Origin: Nocardioides pocheonensis
Lineage (GTDB): Bacteria; Actinomycetota; Actinomycetes; Propionibacteriales; Nocardioidaceae
Direction of reading: 5' to 3'
NCBI RefSeq assembly: GCF_003725535.1
Contig: NZ_RJSF01000007.1
Location: 182,062 to 246,061, forward strand
DNA: 64,000 bases
Shown here: positions 43,312-52,900 of the stretch, in pieces
How positions within the stretch are numbered: the stretch's first letter is position 1
Layout: each line of letters begins with the position of its first letter
The notes under the pieces: generated by a model
Told to the model about the DNA's origin: nothing
The model's database searches: none
The model's input: only the letters and a program-made list of their open reading frames with translations
Position numbers and translations under genes: made by a program

Positions 43312-46300
43312 ATGCCCGCGACACCCAGCCTGACCCAGCGCGCGTTCGGCCTCGCCCGCCGCAAGGCGGGCGGGCGGGTCAAGCGCGGCGTACGGCGGGT
43401 CGCCGGCCGGCCGCTGGTCGCCTGGGAGCGGCGCTCGCTGCGGCCGGTGCTGTCGGTGGTGATGCCGGTCTACAACGTCGAGGCGTTCGTCCGGGAGACG
43501 CTGGACACGGTGCTCACCCAGAGCCTGCACAACCTCGAGGTGATCGCGGTCGACGACGGCTCGACCGACGGCTCGCTGGCGATCCTGCGGGAGTTCGAGC
43601 GCCGCGACGCCCGCGTGCGCGTGCTCACCCAGCCGAACTCCGGCCAGGGCATCGCCCGCAACCACGGCGTGGAGCACGCCCAGGGCGAGTTCCTGGCCTT
43701 CATCGACTCCGACGACACCATCCCGCCGGGCGCCTTCGAGCACATGGTCGACACCTTGCGGCGCTCGGGATCGGACTTCTGCGTCGGCAGCGTGCGCCGG
43801 CTGCGGCACAGCCAGTTCATGCGCACCACCTGGCAGCGCACCGTGCACCAGTCCGACCGGATCGGCACGACGCTCGACGAGTTCCCGGCCGCGATGCAGG
43901 ACATCATCTGCGCCAACCGGATGTTCCGCACAGCCTTCTGGCGCGAGCAGGTCGGCGGCTTCCGGGGTCACATCGCCTACGAGGACCACGTGCCGATGCT
44001 CACGGCGTACGTGCGGGCGACCAAGTTCGACATCCTCAGCATGGTCACCTACAACTGGCGGATCCGCGAGGACCACACCTCCACCGGCCAGCAGAAGGCC
44101 AACATCGAGAACCTCCTCGACCGGATCGCGGTCAAGGAGGAGGCGCACGAGCTGCTCAAGGCCGAGGCCTCCGACTTCGTCTACGACGTCTGGGTCGCGC
44201 GCTGTCTCGAGGTCGACTTCGCGCCGTACGCCGCCCAGGGACTCGACGCCAACGAGGCCTACCGCAACATCCTCGGCGCGACGTACCGGACGTTCTGCGA
44301 CCGGGCCACCGAGCGGGCCTGGGACCTCGTCCGGGTCTACCCCAAGGTCCGCGGCCAGCTCGTCGCCGAGGGCCGGTGGGACGACGTCGAGGACGCCACC
44401 AACTACTTCCTCTCGGTGCACCAGGTGCCGCCGACGAAGGTCGTCGACGGTCGCCTCGTCGCCGACCTGCCGACCGACCTGCCGTTCGCCCGCGAGCTGC
44501 CAGCTCACCTGCTCCGGATGGCGCCCCTCGAGGCGCACTTCGAGGGAGTCGTGCAGAAGGTCGCGTTGCACGCCGACCGGGTCACGCTCACCGGCTGGAT
44601 GCGGCACCGCAGCCTGGACATCACCGAGGCCCCCGCGCTGTCGCTGAGCCTGCGGTCCGGCGACCGCACCGTCGACCTCGAGCCCGAGCAGCTCACGATC
44701 CCCGAGGCCGAGCTCTGGGCCCAGCTCCCTCACGCCGGCTGCGCCCGCGGGGGCTTCCGCGTCGAGGTGCCGTTCACCCTGCTGGCGGACGGGTCCGCAC
44801 CCTGGCACCTCCAGGGCAGCGTCACGGTCGACGGCATCACCTCGTCGGGAGCCTTCCACTACCGGATCCCGGGCACGTCGGGCGACCAGCCCGGGTCAGG
44901 CGGCGGCATCGCAGGCTTCTGGGACCCGGCTCTCGGCTTCGGACTCCGCGCGGCCAAGGCCGCCACGCGCACCCCACCGAACGGCGCGACGGTGCACGCG
45001 GTCGAGCTCGGGGACGGCGAGCTCTGCTTCCGGGTGCGCGGCGCCGGCGACGACCTCACGCGCGCGACGCTCGGCAACGCACGACTCTCGCTGGCCCTGA
45101 TCGACGTGAAGCCGGCGGACGACGGACACGCCCTGCGCTTCGAGACCCGGGCCTCGGAGTTCGGCGCGACCCGCCCAGCGCCGAGCGGCGACTACACGCT
45201 CACGCTGGACGGCCGGACCGCCGTCGCGGCCCCCGAGCTCGCCGGGGACCTGCCGCTCCGGCTGCGCAGCGCCCACCTCGGCCTCGACGTGGCCCTGGGC
45301 CCGGACCGGACCGTGCAGCTCTCCGTCGTGCCGCCGCTGCGCGACGACGAGCTCGGCAAGTACCACCAGTTCCGGCTCCACGCGTCCTACCGCAGCGCCA
45401 CGCCGGCGCTGACCGACAGCGTGCTGCTGGCCAGCTACCTCGGCGAGTCGTGCACCGACAGCCAGCTCGCGATCGACCGCCACCTCGCCGCGACGCGACC
45501 GGACCTCGAGCGGGTCTGGGGCGTCCGTGACTGGTCGGTGCAGGTGCCCGACGGCGCGCGGGCGGTGCTGCTCGACAGCGCCGAGTGGTACGACGCGGTC
45601 GTCGCGAGCCGGTTCCTCTGCCGCAACATCGACTTCGGCCCCTGGCTGCGGCTGCGCCCGGAGCAGGCCTACCTGCAGACCTTCCACGGCTACCCGTTCA
45701 AGTCGATGGGGCGCGACTTCTGGCGCAGCAAGGGCTTCCCACCCGGCCAGGTCCGGCACTTCGCCAGCCGGGCCGCCGGCGAGTGGGACCTCATCCTGGT
45801 GCCCAGCGCCGAGTGCGAGGCCTACTACCGCGAGCAGTACGGCTACACCGGTGCGGTGCTCGCCGCCGGCTACCCCCGCACCGACCCGTTGGTGAACTCC
45901 GACGCGGTCCAGGTGCGGCGCGACGTCCTGGCCCGGATCGGCGTACCGGAGGACCGCACGGTGGTGCTCTACGCACCGACCTTCCGCGACACGCTCACCA
46001 CCCGGGTGTACGCCGCCCGCCGCTTCGACGACCTCGACCTCGACGAGCTGACCCGCCGCCTCGGTCCGGAGTACGTCGTGCTGGTGCGCGGCCACAACAA
46101 CAACCAGCGCGAGGCCGATCGGGTCGGCCGGGCCGCGACCGTCGTCGACGTCACCGACTACCCGGACATCAACGACCTGACCCTCGCCGCCGACGTGGCC
46201 GTCCTGGACTACTCGTCGCTGCGCTTCGACTGGGCGATCACCGGCAAGCCGATGGTGTTCTTCGTCCCGGACATCGACTCCTACTTCTCGCTGCGCGCAC

Positions 46301-46509
46301 CGCTCTTCCCCTTCGAGGAGTCGGCTCCCGGCCCCTGGGCGCGCACGACGGGCGAGGTCGCCGACCTGCTGGCCGACCACGAGGGTGTCGCGCGCCGGTA
46401 CGCCGCGGACATCGCGGCCTTCAACGAGCGCTTCAACCGGCTCAACGACGGCCGCGCCACCGAGAGAGTGCTCGCGACGTTCCTGGACGAGACGACTCCC
46501 TGGCGCTGA
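43312..46509 (+). CDS. GT2 glycosyltransferase fused to CDP-polyol phosphotransferase-like domain (FHGYP class)
   Basis: 1065 aa. A basic amphipathic start (residues 8-45, ARRKAGGRVKRGVRR) may bind the membrane. The GT-A domain has SVVMPVYNVEAFV, DDGS at 81-84, the metal site DSDD at 132-135 and YEDHVPML. A long beta-rich middle (about 400-690) has repeated 'VTLTGWMRHRSL' and 'YTLTLDGRTAV' type segments. The C-terminal Glyphos_transf domain has QTFHGYPFKSMG (His792), YAPTFRD at 887-893 and DYSS at 966-969. Likely adds sugar and polyol phosphate to a wall polymer. Its 3' end overlaps the convergent sulfotransferase gene by 68 bp. Confidence 0.9.
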   Translation: MPATPSLTQRAFGLARRKAGGRVKRGVRRVAGRPLVAWERRSLRPVLSVVMPVYNVEAFVRETLDTVLTQSLHNLEVIAVDDGSTDGSLAILREFERRDARVRVLTQPNSGQGIARNHGVEHAQGEFLAFIDSDDTIPPGAFEHMVDTLRRSGSDFCVGSVRRLRHSQFMRTTWQRTVHQSDRIGTTLDEFPAAMQDIICANRMFRTAFWREQVGGFRGHIAYEDHVPMLTAYVRATKFDILSMVTYNWRIREDHTSTGQQKANIENLLDRIAVKEEAHELLKAEASDFVYDVWVARCLEVDFAPYAAQGLDANEAYRNILGATYRTFCDRATERAWDLVRVYPKVRGQLVAEGRWDDVEDATNYFLSVHQVPPTKVVDGRLVADLPTDLPFARELPAHLLRMAPLEAHFEGVVQKVALHADRVTLTGWMRHRSLDITEAPALSLSLRSGDRTVDLEPEQLTIPEAELWAQLPHAGCARGGFRVEVPFTLLADGSAPWHLQGSVTVDGITSSGAFHYRIPGTSGDQPGSGGGIAGFWDPALGFGLRAAKAATRTPPNGATVHAVELGDGELCFRVRGAGDDLTRATLGNARLSLALIDVKPADDGHALRFETRASEFGATRPAPSGDYTLTLDGRTAVAAPELAGDLPLRLRSAHLGLDVALGPDRTVQLSVVPPLRDDELGKYHQFRLHASYRSATPALTDSVLLASYLGESCTDSQLAIDRHLAATRPDLERVWGVRDWSVQVPDGARAVLLDSAEWYDAVVASRFLCRNIDFGPWLRLRPEQAYLQTFHGYPFKSMGRDFWRSKGFPPGQVRHFASRAAGEWDLILVPSAECEAYYREQYGYTGAVLAAGYPRTDPLVNSDAVQVRRDVLARIGVPEDRTVVLYAPTFRDTLTTRVYAARRFDDLDLDELTRRLGPEYVVLVRGHNNNQREADRVGRAATVVDVTDYPDINDLTLAADVAVLDYSSLRFDWAITGKPMVFFVPDIDSYFSLRAPLFPFEESAPGPWARTTGEVADLLADHEGVARRYAADIAAFNERFNRLNDGRATERVLATFLDETTPWR

Positions 46510-47614
46510 CCTGCTCGGCGAGCCGGGCCTCCAGCTCGGCGACGCGGGCGTGGAGGGCGTCGATCGTGGCGAGCTCGTCGTGCCGGAAGGCCAGCACGTC
46601 GGCCAGCGCGCGCAGCGCCGAGTCGAGCAGCGCCTGGTCGTCCACGTCGGCCTCGGCGCCGGCGAAGTGCCCGGCGTCGGGCAGCAGGTCGGTCAGGTCG
46701 CCGCGCACGTCGTACCCGGCCTCGCGGATCGTCGCGGTCCACTCCTGGGCGAGCCGGTCGCACCACTCCTCGGTCCAGGTCGGCATCAGCGGCGGCGGGC
46801 CGCCCTGCGCCGCGAGGAACTTGTCGGCCAGGAACCAGCGCCCGACCCGGTCGTAGCCCAGCCGCGGCTTCGGCAGCCGGTCGCCCAGCGCGAGGTTCAC
46901 CCGGCGGAGCAGCTCGGCCTGGACGGCACCGAGCGAGGTGTTGCTGCGGGTCTCCGCGGCCTGCAACCGGAGGTGGGCGACGCCGAGCACCCCGAAGAAG
47001 CGGGCCGCGAGCTCGTCGGTCCCGGACTCGGGTGGCACCGTCACCAGGTGCACCTGGCCGGCCGGCAGCGTGTGGCCCCACCGGGCGAGCGCAGCCGGGA
47101 GGTCCTGGTTGCGCCAGAAGCCCTTGGCGTCCTCGGTCCGGTCGCGCACCGCGACGAGGAAGTCCTCGAACGCCACCGTGCTGCGGGTCTTCACGCGCTC
47201 CTGCCAGGCCGACGGCACCTGGCGCGACAGGGCACGCGCCGTGACGACGACGTGCACCTCGCGGTCGCCGAACCGCTCCAGCAGCGCCCGCACCTGCTTC
47301 CGCGTGCAGCCGGCGAGCTGCTCCTGGGAGAGCAGCACGTCGGCCTCATCGGCGTCGGCCACCTCGGCGGCGAGGCGGTCGAGCACCTCCCCGGCGGTCA
47401 GCGCGTCGCGCTCCGGCTTCAGGCGGCCGCGGGCGGCGAGCATGACCTCGGCGCCGGGCCTGCCCTGCGCGGTCGGGCCGGGGTCGGGCACCACGACCAG
47501 ACCCTGCTCGCGCAGCTCGGGCAGGTTGGCCCAGGCCAGGCTCTGCAGGTACGACGTGCCGGTCTTGGGAAGCCCGACGTGGAGGAACGCACGCGGCGGG
47601 TGCGCCGGGGACAC
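46442..47614 (-). CDS. Sulfotransferase-like protein A
   Basis: 390 aa. The N-terminal P-loop-like PAPS site is HVGLPKTGTSYLQ (residues 12-24), with a 3'-phosphate-site candidate VVTARALSRQVPSAWQERV near 130-150. The C-terminus is a coiled coil (DALHARVAELEARLAEQ) with a basic tail. The fold assignment rests on the PKTGTS motif shared with actinobacterial sulfotransferase-like proteins; the acceptor is unknown. GTG start 2 bp after the stop of protein B, so co-expressed with it. Confidence 0.78.
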   Translation of the reverse strand: MSPAHPPRAFLHVGLPKTGTSYLQSLAWANLPELREQGLVVVPDPGPTAQGRPGAEVMLAARGRLKPERDALTAGEVLDRLAAEVADADEADVLLSQEQLAGCTRKQVRALLERFGDREVHVVVTARALSRQVPSAWQERVKTRSTVAFEDFLVAVRDRTEDAKGFWRNQDLPAALARWGHTLPAGQVHLVTVPPESGTDELAARFFGVLGVAHLRLQAAETRSNTSLGAVQAELLRRVNLALGDRLPKPRLGYDRVGRWFLADKFLAAQGGPPPLMPTWTEEWCDRLAQEWTATIREAGYDVRGDLTDLLPDAGHFAGAEADVDDQALLDSALRALADVLAFRHDELATIDALHARVAELEARLAEQVSARESSRPGTSRALSRWRGRR

Positions 47615-47616
47615 GG

Positions 47617-48735
47617 TCAGCCCGCCTGCCGCGTCGCCCGGCGCGCACCCAGCCGCCGCTTCATGCCGGCGTAGAAACGGGACCACGCGCCCTGCCCGGC
47701 CTGCGCCTCGAGCTCGCGGACGCGCGCGTGGGCCTGCTCGAGCTCGGCGGCCTGCTCGGCCAGCCTCGCCTCGTGGCCGGCCGTCGCCCTCGCGGTCATC
47801 GACTTGCTGAACGACCGGATCGCGTCGTGGGCGATCGCCTCGGCGTCGCGCATCACGACGGCGTACCGCTCCCCGACCGCGTCCAGCGCCGCCTCGGCGG
47901 CCGGGTCGTGCCCGTCGGTCTCGGACAGCCGCGTCATCTGGTCGAAGACCTCCTGCGCGACCTCGACCAGGTCACGCGGCACGTCCCACTCGTCCCACGA
48001 CGGTTCGTGCCGCCGCAGGCCGGGGTCGATGAAGTCGTCCACCTGGTGGTGGTGACCGGGCTGGAGGTCGTCGTCGAAGGTCAGGCCGAGCGTGTCCCGC
48101 GTGCGGGCGAGGCAGGCGCGCCAGTCCTCGACGAGGTCGTGGTAGCCGAGGACGACGCGGCGGTCGGAGCGGGTCTGCCGCTCGACCACGAGGTTGCCGT
48201 TGATCCAGCCGCAGAGGTTCATCACGGTGAACTGGAAGTCGGTGATCCCCGGCCGGTTCTCGCGGTAGTACGTCGACCGGCTGCCGAGCACCTCCGCCGG
48301 GTGGCGCAGCATGGTGAGGTAGCCGACGTCGTAGCCGAGCTCGCCGGCCGTCTCCTTCCACAGCCACGGCACCCAGATCGAGCGCGGGTCCTTCACGACG
48401 ACCTGCGGCTCGACCAGGGCCACGTCGGCCAGCCAGGTGCGCAGCTCGTCGCGGACGACGTCGTCGACGACGGCCGCGGCCAGCTCCTGCGCCAGCGGCC
48501 GGCCGTCGGTCTGCTCGACGAAGGCGCGCTCCAGCAGGCGGCGGTGGAACTTGACCGGCCAGGTCGACTCGAAGAACCCCATCGGGTTGGACTCGTTCGG
48601 CTTGATCACCGGCAGCGGGACGTGCAGGCCCAGGAAGTGCAGCGCTCCCGCGATCGTGCTGGTGCCGCTGCGTCCGGCACCGGTGACGAGCACCAGCCGG
48701 CGGCCCTGCGGCTCGGCGGAGGCGTCATCGGACAT
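47617..48735 (-). CDS. Sulfotransferase-like protein B
   Basis: 372 aa. PAPS-type P-loop VTGAGRSGTSTIAGAL at 17-32, substrate-side motif NPMGFFES, 3'-phosphate site LTMLRHPAEVLGSRSTYYR in two parts near 140-158, and a C-terminal coiled coil (EARLAEQAAELEQAHARVRELEAQ) before a basic tail. This is the pattern of sulfotransferases that work on surface glycans. The ATG at 48733-48735 has a TAGCGT -10 eight bases upstream, which interlocks with the promoter of the divergent protein C gene. Confidence 0.82.
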   Translation of the reverse strand: MSDDASAEPQGRRLVLVTGAGRSGTSTIAGALHFLGLHVPLPVIKPNESNPMGFFESTWPVKFHRRLLERAFVEQTDGRPLAQELAAAVVDDVVRDELRTWLADVALVEPQVVVKDPRSIWVPWLWKETAGELGYDVGYLTMLRHPAEVLGSRSTYYRENRPGITDFQFTVMNLCGWINGNLVVERQTRSDRRVVLGYHDLVEDWRACLARTRDTLGLTFDDDLQPGHHHQVDDFIDPGLRRHEPSWDEWDVPRDLVEVAQEVFDQMTRLSETDGHDPAAEAALDAVGERYAVVMRDAEAIAHDAIRSFSKSMTARATAGHEARLAEQAAELEQAHARVRELEAQAGQGAWSRFYAGMKRRLGARRATRQAG

Positions 48736-48743
48736 GGCGGCTC

Positions 48744-48753
48744 ACGCTAGCAT
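48744..48753. promoter_or_regulatory. Bidirectional promoter core with interlocked -10 elements
   Basis: Minus-strand TAGCGT (48749-48744) and plus-strand TAGCAT (48748-48753) share the palindromic centre. The plus-strand element is six bases before GTG 48760 and the minus-strand element eight before ATG 48735. Confidence 0.6.
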
Positions 48754-48759
48754 CACGTG

Positions 48760-49938
48760 GTGCCCACCAGCGTCCCGAGCCCTGTGCCCGCGCCCGCGGT
48801 GCTGCTGCACATCGGCCCCGCGAAGACCGGGTCGACCGCCATGCAGCACGCGATGTTCCAGGTCCGCGAGCAGCTGGCCCGGCACGGCGTGCACTACGTG
48901 GGCAGCCGGCCGCACGAGAAGGAGGCCGGCGGCATCGCCCTCGGCCTCGCCCACGGCGCGATCGGCCGACGTGACCCCCGCCCGGAGAGCTGGCAGCGCC
49001 TGGTCGACGAGATGGCCACCACCACGCTGCCCCGGATGGTGCTCAGCAACGAGGACTTCGGCCGGGCCGACGAGGCCGCGATCGACCGGATCCTGACAGC
49101 CACCGGCGCCGACCGCACCCACCTCGTGTACGTCGCCCGGCGGCTCGACAAGGTGCTGCCCTCGCACTGGCAGCAGCAGGTGAAGGCCCGGATGACCACG
49201 TCCTACGAGGACTTCCTGCGCGAGATGCTCGACCCCGACGCCGACACCTGGCGGCACCGGCTCGTCATGGACCCCCAGGACGTCGGCGCGGTGCTCGCGC
49301 GCTGGGGCAAGGTGCTGCCGCCCGAGCGGATGGCGGTCGTGGTCGCCGAGGAGGGCGACCGCGAGGCCCTCCCCCGCGCGTTCGAGGGACTTCTCGGCCT
49401 GCCCGCCGGTCTGATCGCGCCCCCGGGCGGACCGGCCAACCAGTCCATGGGCCTGGCCGAGACCGAGGCCGTGCGCCGGATCAACCGGCTCGCGATCGAC
49501 GAGCAGTGGACCCCGGTGGAGTACCGCCAGCTCGTGCAGCTCGGGGTGGTGAAGGAGCTCAAGAACCGCGCCGGACAGAGCGGTCCGCGGATCGGCGGCG
49601 TGCCCGCGTGGGCGTTCGAGCGAGTCGCCGAGCTCGCCGACACCCAGGTCGACGACATCCGGTCGTCCGGGGTCAACGTGGTCGGCGACCCCGACCGGCT
49701 CCGGGTGCGCGGCCAGGTCGAGCCGGTGGACCTGCCCGACGAGATCACCGCCGTCGACCTCGACGTGCTGGCCGACGTGGTGAGCGGCCTCCGCACCGCG
49801 GCGAAGCGGATGAAGGCCCGCACGCTGGCCGGCCCGGCAGCCGACGTCCGCGGCCAGCGCGACGACCTCGGGGGCCGTCAGCTGCTCCAGCTGCTCGCCC
49901 GGCGTACGGCGGCCCGCCTCGGCGTCAGGCGGGGCTGA
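48760..49938 (+). CDS. Sulfotransferase-like protein C
   Basis: 392 aa. Same class as protein A: PAPS-type motif HIGPAKTGSTAMQHAM at 17-32 and 3'-phosphate region VYVARRLDKVLPSHWQQQV near 125-145. The mid region and spacing parallel protein A closely (YEDFLREML against FEDFLVAVR), so the two are probably paralogues that diverged after duplication. GTG 48760 is preferred over GTG 48757 because of the 6-base spacing from TAGCAT. The acceptor is unknown. Confidence 0.78.
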   Translation: MPTSVPSPVPAPAVLLHIGPAKTGSTAMQHAMFQVREQLARHGVHYVGSRPHEKEAGGIALGLAHGAIGRRDPRPESWQRLVDEMATTTLPRMVLSNEDFGRADEAAIDRILTATGADRTHLVYVARRLDKVLPSHWQQQVKARMTTSYEDFLREMLDPDADTWRHRLVMDPQDVGAVLARWGKVLPPERMAVVVAEEGDREALPRAFEGLLGLPAGLIAPPGGPANQSMGLAETEAVRRINRLAIDEQWTPVEYRQLVQLGVVKELKNRAGQSGPRIGGVPAWAFERVAELADTQVDDIRSSGVNVVGDPDRLRVRGQVEPVDLPDEITAVDLDVLADVVSGLRTAAKRMKARTLAGPAADVRGQRDDLGGRQLLQLLARRTAARLGVRRG

Positions 49939-49941
49939 CCC

Positions 49942-52900
49942 TCAGACCGGGTCGGGCAGGTCGGAGAAGAACTCCTCCACCACCCGCGCGGAGGCCCGGC
50001 CGTCCTGCAGCCGGTTGTACCGCGCGTTGAACGCAGCGATCGGTTCGGCCCAGCGTCGGGCGAGCCCGTCGACGTCACGCAGCTCCGCGACCACCCCCGC
50101 GGTGTCCCGCACCCACGGGCCCGGCGCGGTCTCGCCGAAGTCCCACAGGAAGCCGCGGGTGCGGGAGTCGTAGTCGTCCAGGTCGGGGACCAGGAACACC
50201 ATCGGTCGCCCGGTCAGCGCGAAGTCGAAGCGCATCGACGAGTAGTCGAGCACGGCGGCGTCGGCGGCCAGGATCAGGTGGTTGACGTCCGGGTAGGTCG
50301 TGACGTCGACGACCCGGGAGCCCCAGCGGTCACCCGGGGCGTGGAAGCGGTGCCCGCGCAGGAGCAGCACGTAGTCGTCGCCGAGCGCGGCGGCGGCCTG
50401 CTCGACGTCGAGGTGGTGGACGGCCTCGGCCGCGCGGAAGTTCGTGGCCAGGTCGTCGCGCCAGGTGGGGGCGTAGAGCACCGCGCGCTGCCCCGGGGCG
50501 ATGCGGAGCCGGTGGCGCGTGTCCATCCTGAGGTCGTGCGCGTGCGGTGAGACCAGCACGTCGTTGCGCGGGTAGCCCAGGGCGAGGATGCGGCCGTCGT
50601 AGGCGTACTCGCTGCGGTAGTAGCGGTCCATCGCCGGGTCGGGGGTGAGCAGCGCGTTCCAGGTGCGCGAGGTGTGGTCCAGCTGCTGCTCGAGGTGTCC
50701 CGGCAGCAGGCCGCGCGAGCGCCACAGCCCGAGGCCCATGGTCTTCGACGGGTAGCCGTGGAAGCACTGCAGCAGCTGCTGGCCCGGCCGGCGGTGGAAC
50801 CACCGGTCGAGCTCGATGTTGGTGACCAGGTGCCCGGCCCGGGCGAGCACGTCGTACCACTCCCGGCTGCGGATCAGCACCGGCTCGGCGCCGTCGGGCA
50901 CGTTCGCCGAGGAGTCCGACACCGCCCAGCGGATGCGTACGTCGGGCCGCCGCCGGGCCAGCTCCTGCTGGATCGCCAGCGGGTGGTCGTTGGCCCACTG
51001 GCCGGTGAACGACTGGAAGTACACCAGCCGCTCGTCGAGCGGCTCCTGCACCGAGCGGTAGGCCTGCTGGAGCCGGCGCTGGGCCCGTGCGCCGACCTCG
51101 TCGGCGCCGAGCAGCGGGTCGAGGCGCACGACCAGGCCGTCGGCGTGGCCGCGGAGCAGCCGAAGCCGGTGCGCAGCCGTGCGGGTCTCCTCGGGCACGC
51201 GGTCGAGCACCCGGGGGGCGAGCACGGCCGGCCGGCGTGTGCGCGACCGCTCCACGTGCAGCCGGTAGCTGCCCGTCGGCAGCGGCCGCTCGACCAGCCC
51301 CCACACGTCGTGCACGAGCGGCACCGCCCACACCCCGTGGTGCTGGCGGACGGCGTCGAGGTGGAGACCCTCTCCCTCGAGGAACACGTGGTCGGCCTCG
51401 CCGCGCACGGTCACGTGGAGGTTCGACTCCCCGATCTCGACGGACTCCACGTCGTGCTCGGGCGCGTCGCCGGCGTACCGCTCGACCCGCAGCCGGACTC
51501 CGCCCGGCGACTCGCGCAGGTGCACGCCCAGATCGCCCACCACCAGCCGGCTCCTGCCTGCCGAGCCCTGGTGGTCCACCTCCTCCACCAGCCCGGACCG
51601 CTCGAGGCCCTGGGTCTGCCAGGTCAGCGCGATCTGCCACGAACCGGGGACGAGCTGGTCGAGCGGGATGCGCGCGGTGACCAGGCCGGCCGGGTGGTCG
51701 TGCTCCGGCTCCGCGAGCCACTGGTCGACGGCCGGGTCGTCGGCGACCGAGACCGCGAACGCGAGGCGCCGCTCGCCGTCGCTCAGCACGGCGCTCACCC
51801 GCGGGGCCTCGGTCTGCGCGACGTGCCGGAGACCGCCCTGCACCTGGAGGACGAGTTCCCCCTCGTGGGCCGCGAGCCTCTGGACGCGGGCGCGGAGCCG
51901 GGTCTCCTGCTCACCGAGCCGCAGGTCGGCCGCGTCGACGCGCACGCCGAGGTCGGCGTGGACCTCCCCGTCGACCACCGACGTCGGGAAGTCGTCACCG
52001 GCGAAGCGGCGGGCGTCGACCAGGGCCACGAGGTCGTCGCGCCGGTCGTCGGCGGCAAGGCGGGCGAGCACCCGGGGCAGCACCGGGACGTCCGCGGCGC
52101 GGTCTGCGGCTGCGGCCAGGAGGTCCCGGGCGTGGGCCGACAGTGCGGCCCACTGGTCCGACGTCGCGACCTCCGCGTGCTCGAGGAAGGGCTGGAGGGC
52201 CCGGACCGCCCCGGCGGCGGCGTGGCAGTGCGCGGCCGGCAGGTCCTGCACGGGCAGCTCGTCGAGCGCGGCCCGGTCGCGCCGGATGCGGGCATCGAGG
52301 CCGGGCAGAGGGTCACGACGGACGGCGTGCGGAGGCGGGGTGGCCTCGCGCGCGTCCAGGTACGCCGGGCGCCCGGTGACCGTGAAGCCCGCGCGCAGCC
52401 GCCGGGCGGCGGTGCTCGCGCCGTCCGGGTCCGGGTCGTCGAACGTGGCGGACTCGCCCTTCGGCAGCACGACCCGCCCCAGGCGCAGGCAACCCGCGAC
52501 CTGGGGTGTCTCGTGCAGGTCGGTGCGGCCGGCGGGCTCGCCCTCGCGCCCGAGGACCACCGGCCCGGGACCGTCGAGGAGGTCGATCGCCGCCTGGACG
52601 GCGCCGGGCACGTAGACGTCACCCGCGGCAGCCAGGAGATGGTGCTGCGCTCGCGCGCGACGCCGGCCGCTCAGCCGTGCCGTCGGCACGTCGGGCGCGT
52701 CGAGGATGCGCACCCGGGTGTCGTCGCCGGCGGCCGCCTCGGCGGTGCCCCGGGCCTCGTCGTCCAGGCACATCACCAGGACCTCCAGCGCAGGGGTGCG
52801 CTGGTTGCGCGCGGACTCGAGCGTGCGGCGCAGCAGGTGCGGCTGGGCGCCGGAGGCCGTGACGACGAGCGTGACGAGGGGACGTCCGTGCCGCAGCCGG

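Noticed and set aside
46442..46509. 68-bp antisense 3' overlap of the 43312 fusion and sulfotransferase A as a regulatory overlap
   Set aside because: Tail overlaps of convergent genes are common here (26, 12 and 4 bp elsewhere) and need no special explanation.
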